Shown here: in pieces, positions 4,722 through 5,009 of the stretch | Layout of the letters: the number at the start of each line of letters is the position of its first letter | Numbering within the stretch: position 1 is the first letter of the stretch | From: an uncultured Lachnospiraceae bacterium | GTDB taxonomy: Bacteria > Bacillota_A > Clostridia > Lachnospirales > Lachnospiraceae | NCBI GenBank assembly: GCA_902766415.1 | Contig: CACXDR010000023.1 | Span: 1-5,009, forward strand | DNA length: 5,009 nt | Direction: 5' to 3' | Notes under the pieces: generated by a model | Told to the model about the DNA's origin: nothing | Databases searched by the model: none | Seen by the model: only the letters and a program-made list of their open reading frames with translations | Translations under genes and position numbers: made by a program

Positions 4722-5009
4722 TTACAGGTCGTTCCTCCTGCGCACCGCCTCCCGGGTGTTTACCCGCGTGCGGCGGAGCATCTCCAGGTCTCCCTCGATA
4801 TAGCTGGACGCCGGGAGGTTCGGATCGTAGCAGAGGTACGCGCCGCGGTCCGGGCAGATGGGCAGGTTCACTGCCTCTGAAAGCCTTGAAAGCGTAAGGT
4901 TTCTCGCGAAGACGCCGCGGTACTCCTTCTCGAGCGTCCGGAGGATGTCCATGGTGTTCTCAAGGCAGGTGACGGAGAACCGGAACAAAGCCTCCGGGTC
5001 CGCCCCCTC
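4722..5009 (-). CDS. Unrecognised conserved-looking protein, C-terminal 95 residues (5' end outside the window)
   Basis: The frame is open from the window edge to a TAA at 4724-4722, so only the C-terminus is visible. A TTG at 4988 and an ATG within the frame could be starts, but neither has a visible ribosome binding site and the reading frame continues upstream, so I treat the gene as truncated by the window. The visible part is hydrophilic and mostly helical in character, with no membrane segment. It contains a short cysteine-bearing block (PICPDRGAYLCYDP, about residues 55-68 of the fragment), in which two cysteines eight residues apart could bind metal or be structural. It ends in a basic stretch (TREAVRRRNDL). 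I do not recognise the family and assign no function. Codon use and base composition match the neighbours. It lies upstream of the dehydrogenase on the same strand but is separated from it by an unusual 241-base repeat-rich spacer, so co-transcription is possible but not shown. Confidence 0.7.
   Translation of the reverse strand, partial: EGADPEALFRFSVTCLENTMDILRTLEKEYRGVFARNLTLSRLSEAVNLPICPDRGAYLCYDPNLPASSYIEGDLEMLRRTRVNTREAVRRRNDL

Noticed and set aside
4715..4724. TAAAATTTTA as a promoter -10 region for the dehydrogenase
   Set aside because: It is a perfect 10-base palindrome and an AT-rich island, but no acceptable -35 element lies 16-18 bases upstream on the minus strand, and it lies more than 230 bases from the gene start.
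4229..4880. Plus-strand open frames giving hydrophobic Leu/Pro/Ser-rich proteins across the repeat spacer
   Set aside because: They arise because the minus strand of the repeats is purine-rich and the plus strand is rich in CTT/CTG; they overlap real genes at both ends, have no ribosome binding site and have repetitive artefact-like composition.

Overview
The window is GC-rich and tightly packed. It holds four complete genes and one edge-truncated gene, all on the minus strand, so transcription runs from high to low coordinates. Three of the four complete genes have strong purine-rich ribosome binding sites, and the proteins are of types common in anaerobic Firmicutes. Together with the high GC this suggests a GC-rich member of the Clostridia, possibly Lachnospiraceae. 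That assignment is an inference, because the window contains no marker gene.

In transcription order: (1) 5009-4722, the C-terminal end of a protein I do not recognise. (2) 4721-4481, a 241-base spacer made largely of about 50-base tandem repeats that look like the decayed coding sequence of an acidic protein tail. (3) 4480-3416, an NAD-dependent beta-decarboxylating dehydrogenase of the tartrate / D-malate dehydrogenase type (dmlA/ttuC-like). (4) 3409-2876, a family 6 uracil-DNA-glycosylase superfamily member (hypoxanthine / deoxyinosine DNA glycosylase), starting 6 bases after the dehydrogenase stop. (5) 2875-2806, a short gap with a plausible intrinsic terminator. (6) 2805-1891, an AEC-family (auxin efflux carrier) membrane transporter. 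(7) 1836-202, a cytoplasmic gamma-glutamyltransferase-like Ntn hydrolase of the divergent YwrD-like type. (8) 201-1, a non-coding stretch with several small inverted and direct repeats.

The genes form two likely transcription units, separated or attenuated at about 2830: dehydrogenase plus DNA glycosylase, then transporter plus gamma-glutamyltransferase-like enzyme. The dehydrogenase and transporter could together handle a dicarboxylate or hydroxy acid such as D-malate or tartrate, since some AEC proteins are malate permeases. The gamma-glutamyltransferase-like enzyme could supply or process an exported amide or peptide. Neither link is shown by the sequence. I see no mobile element, CRISPR array, tRNA, rRNA or clear novel multi-gene system. 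The most unusual stretch is the repeat-rich spacer at 4498-4721.
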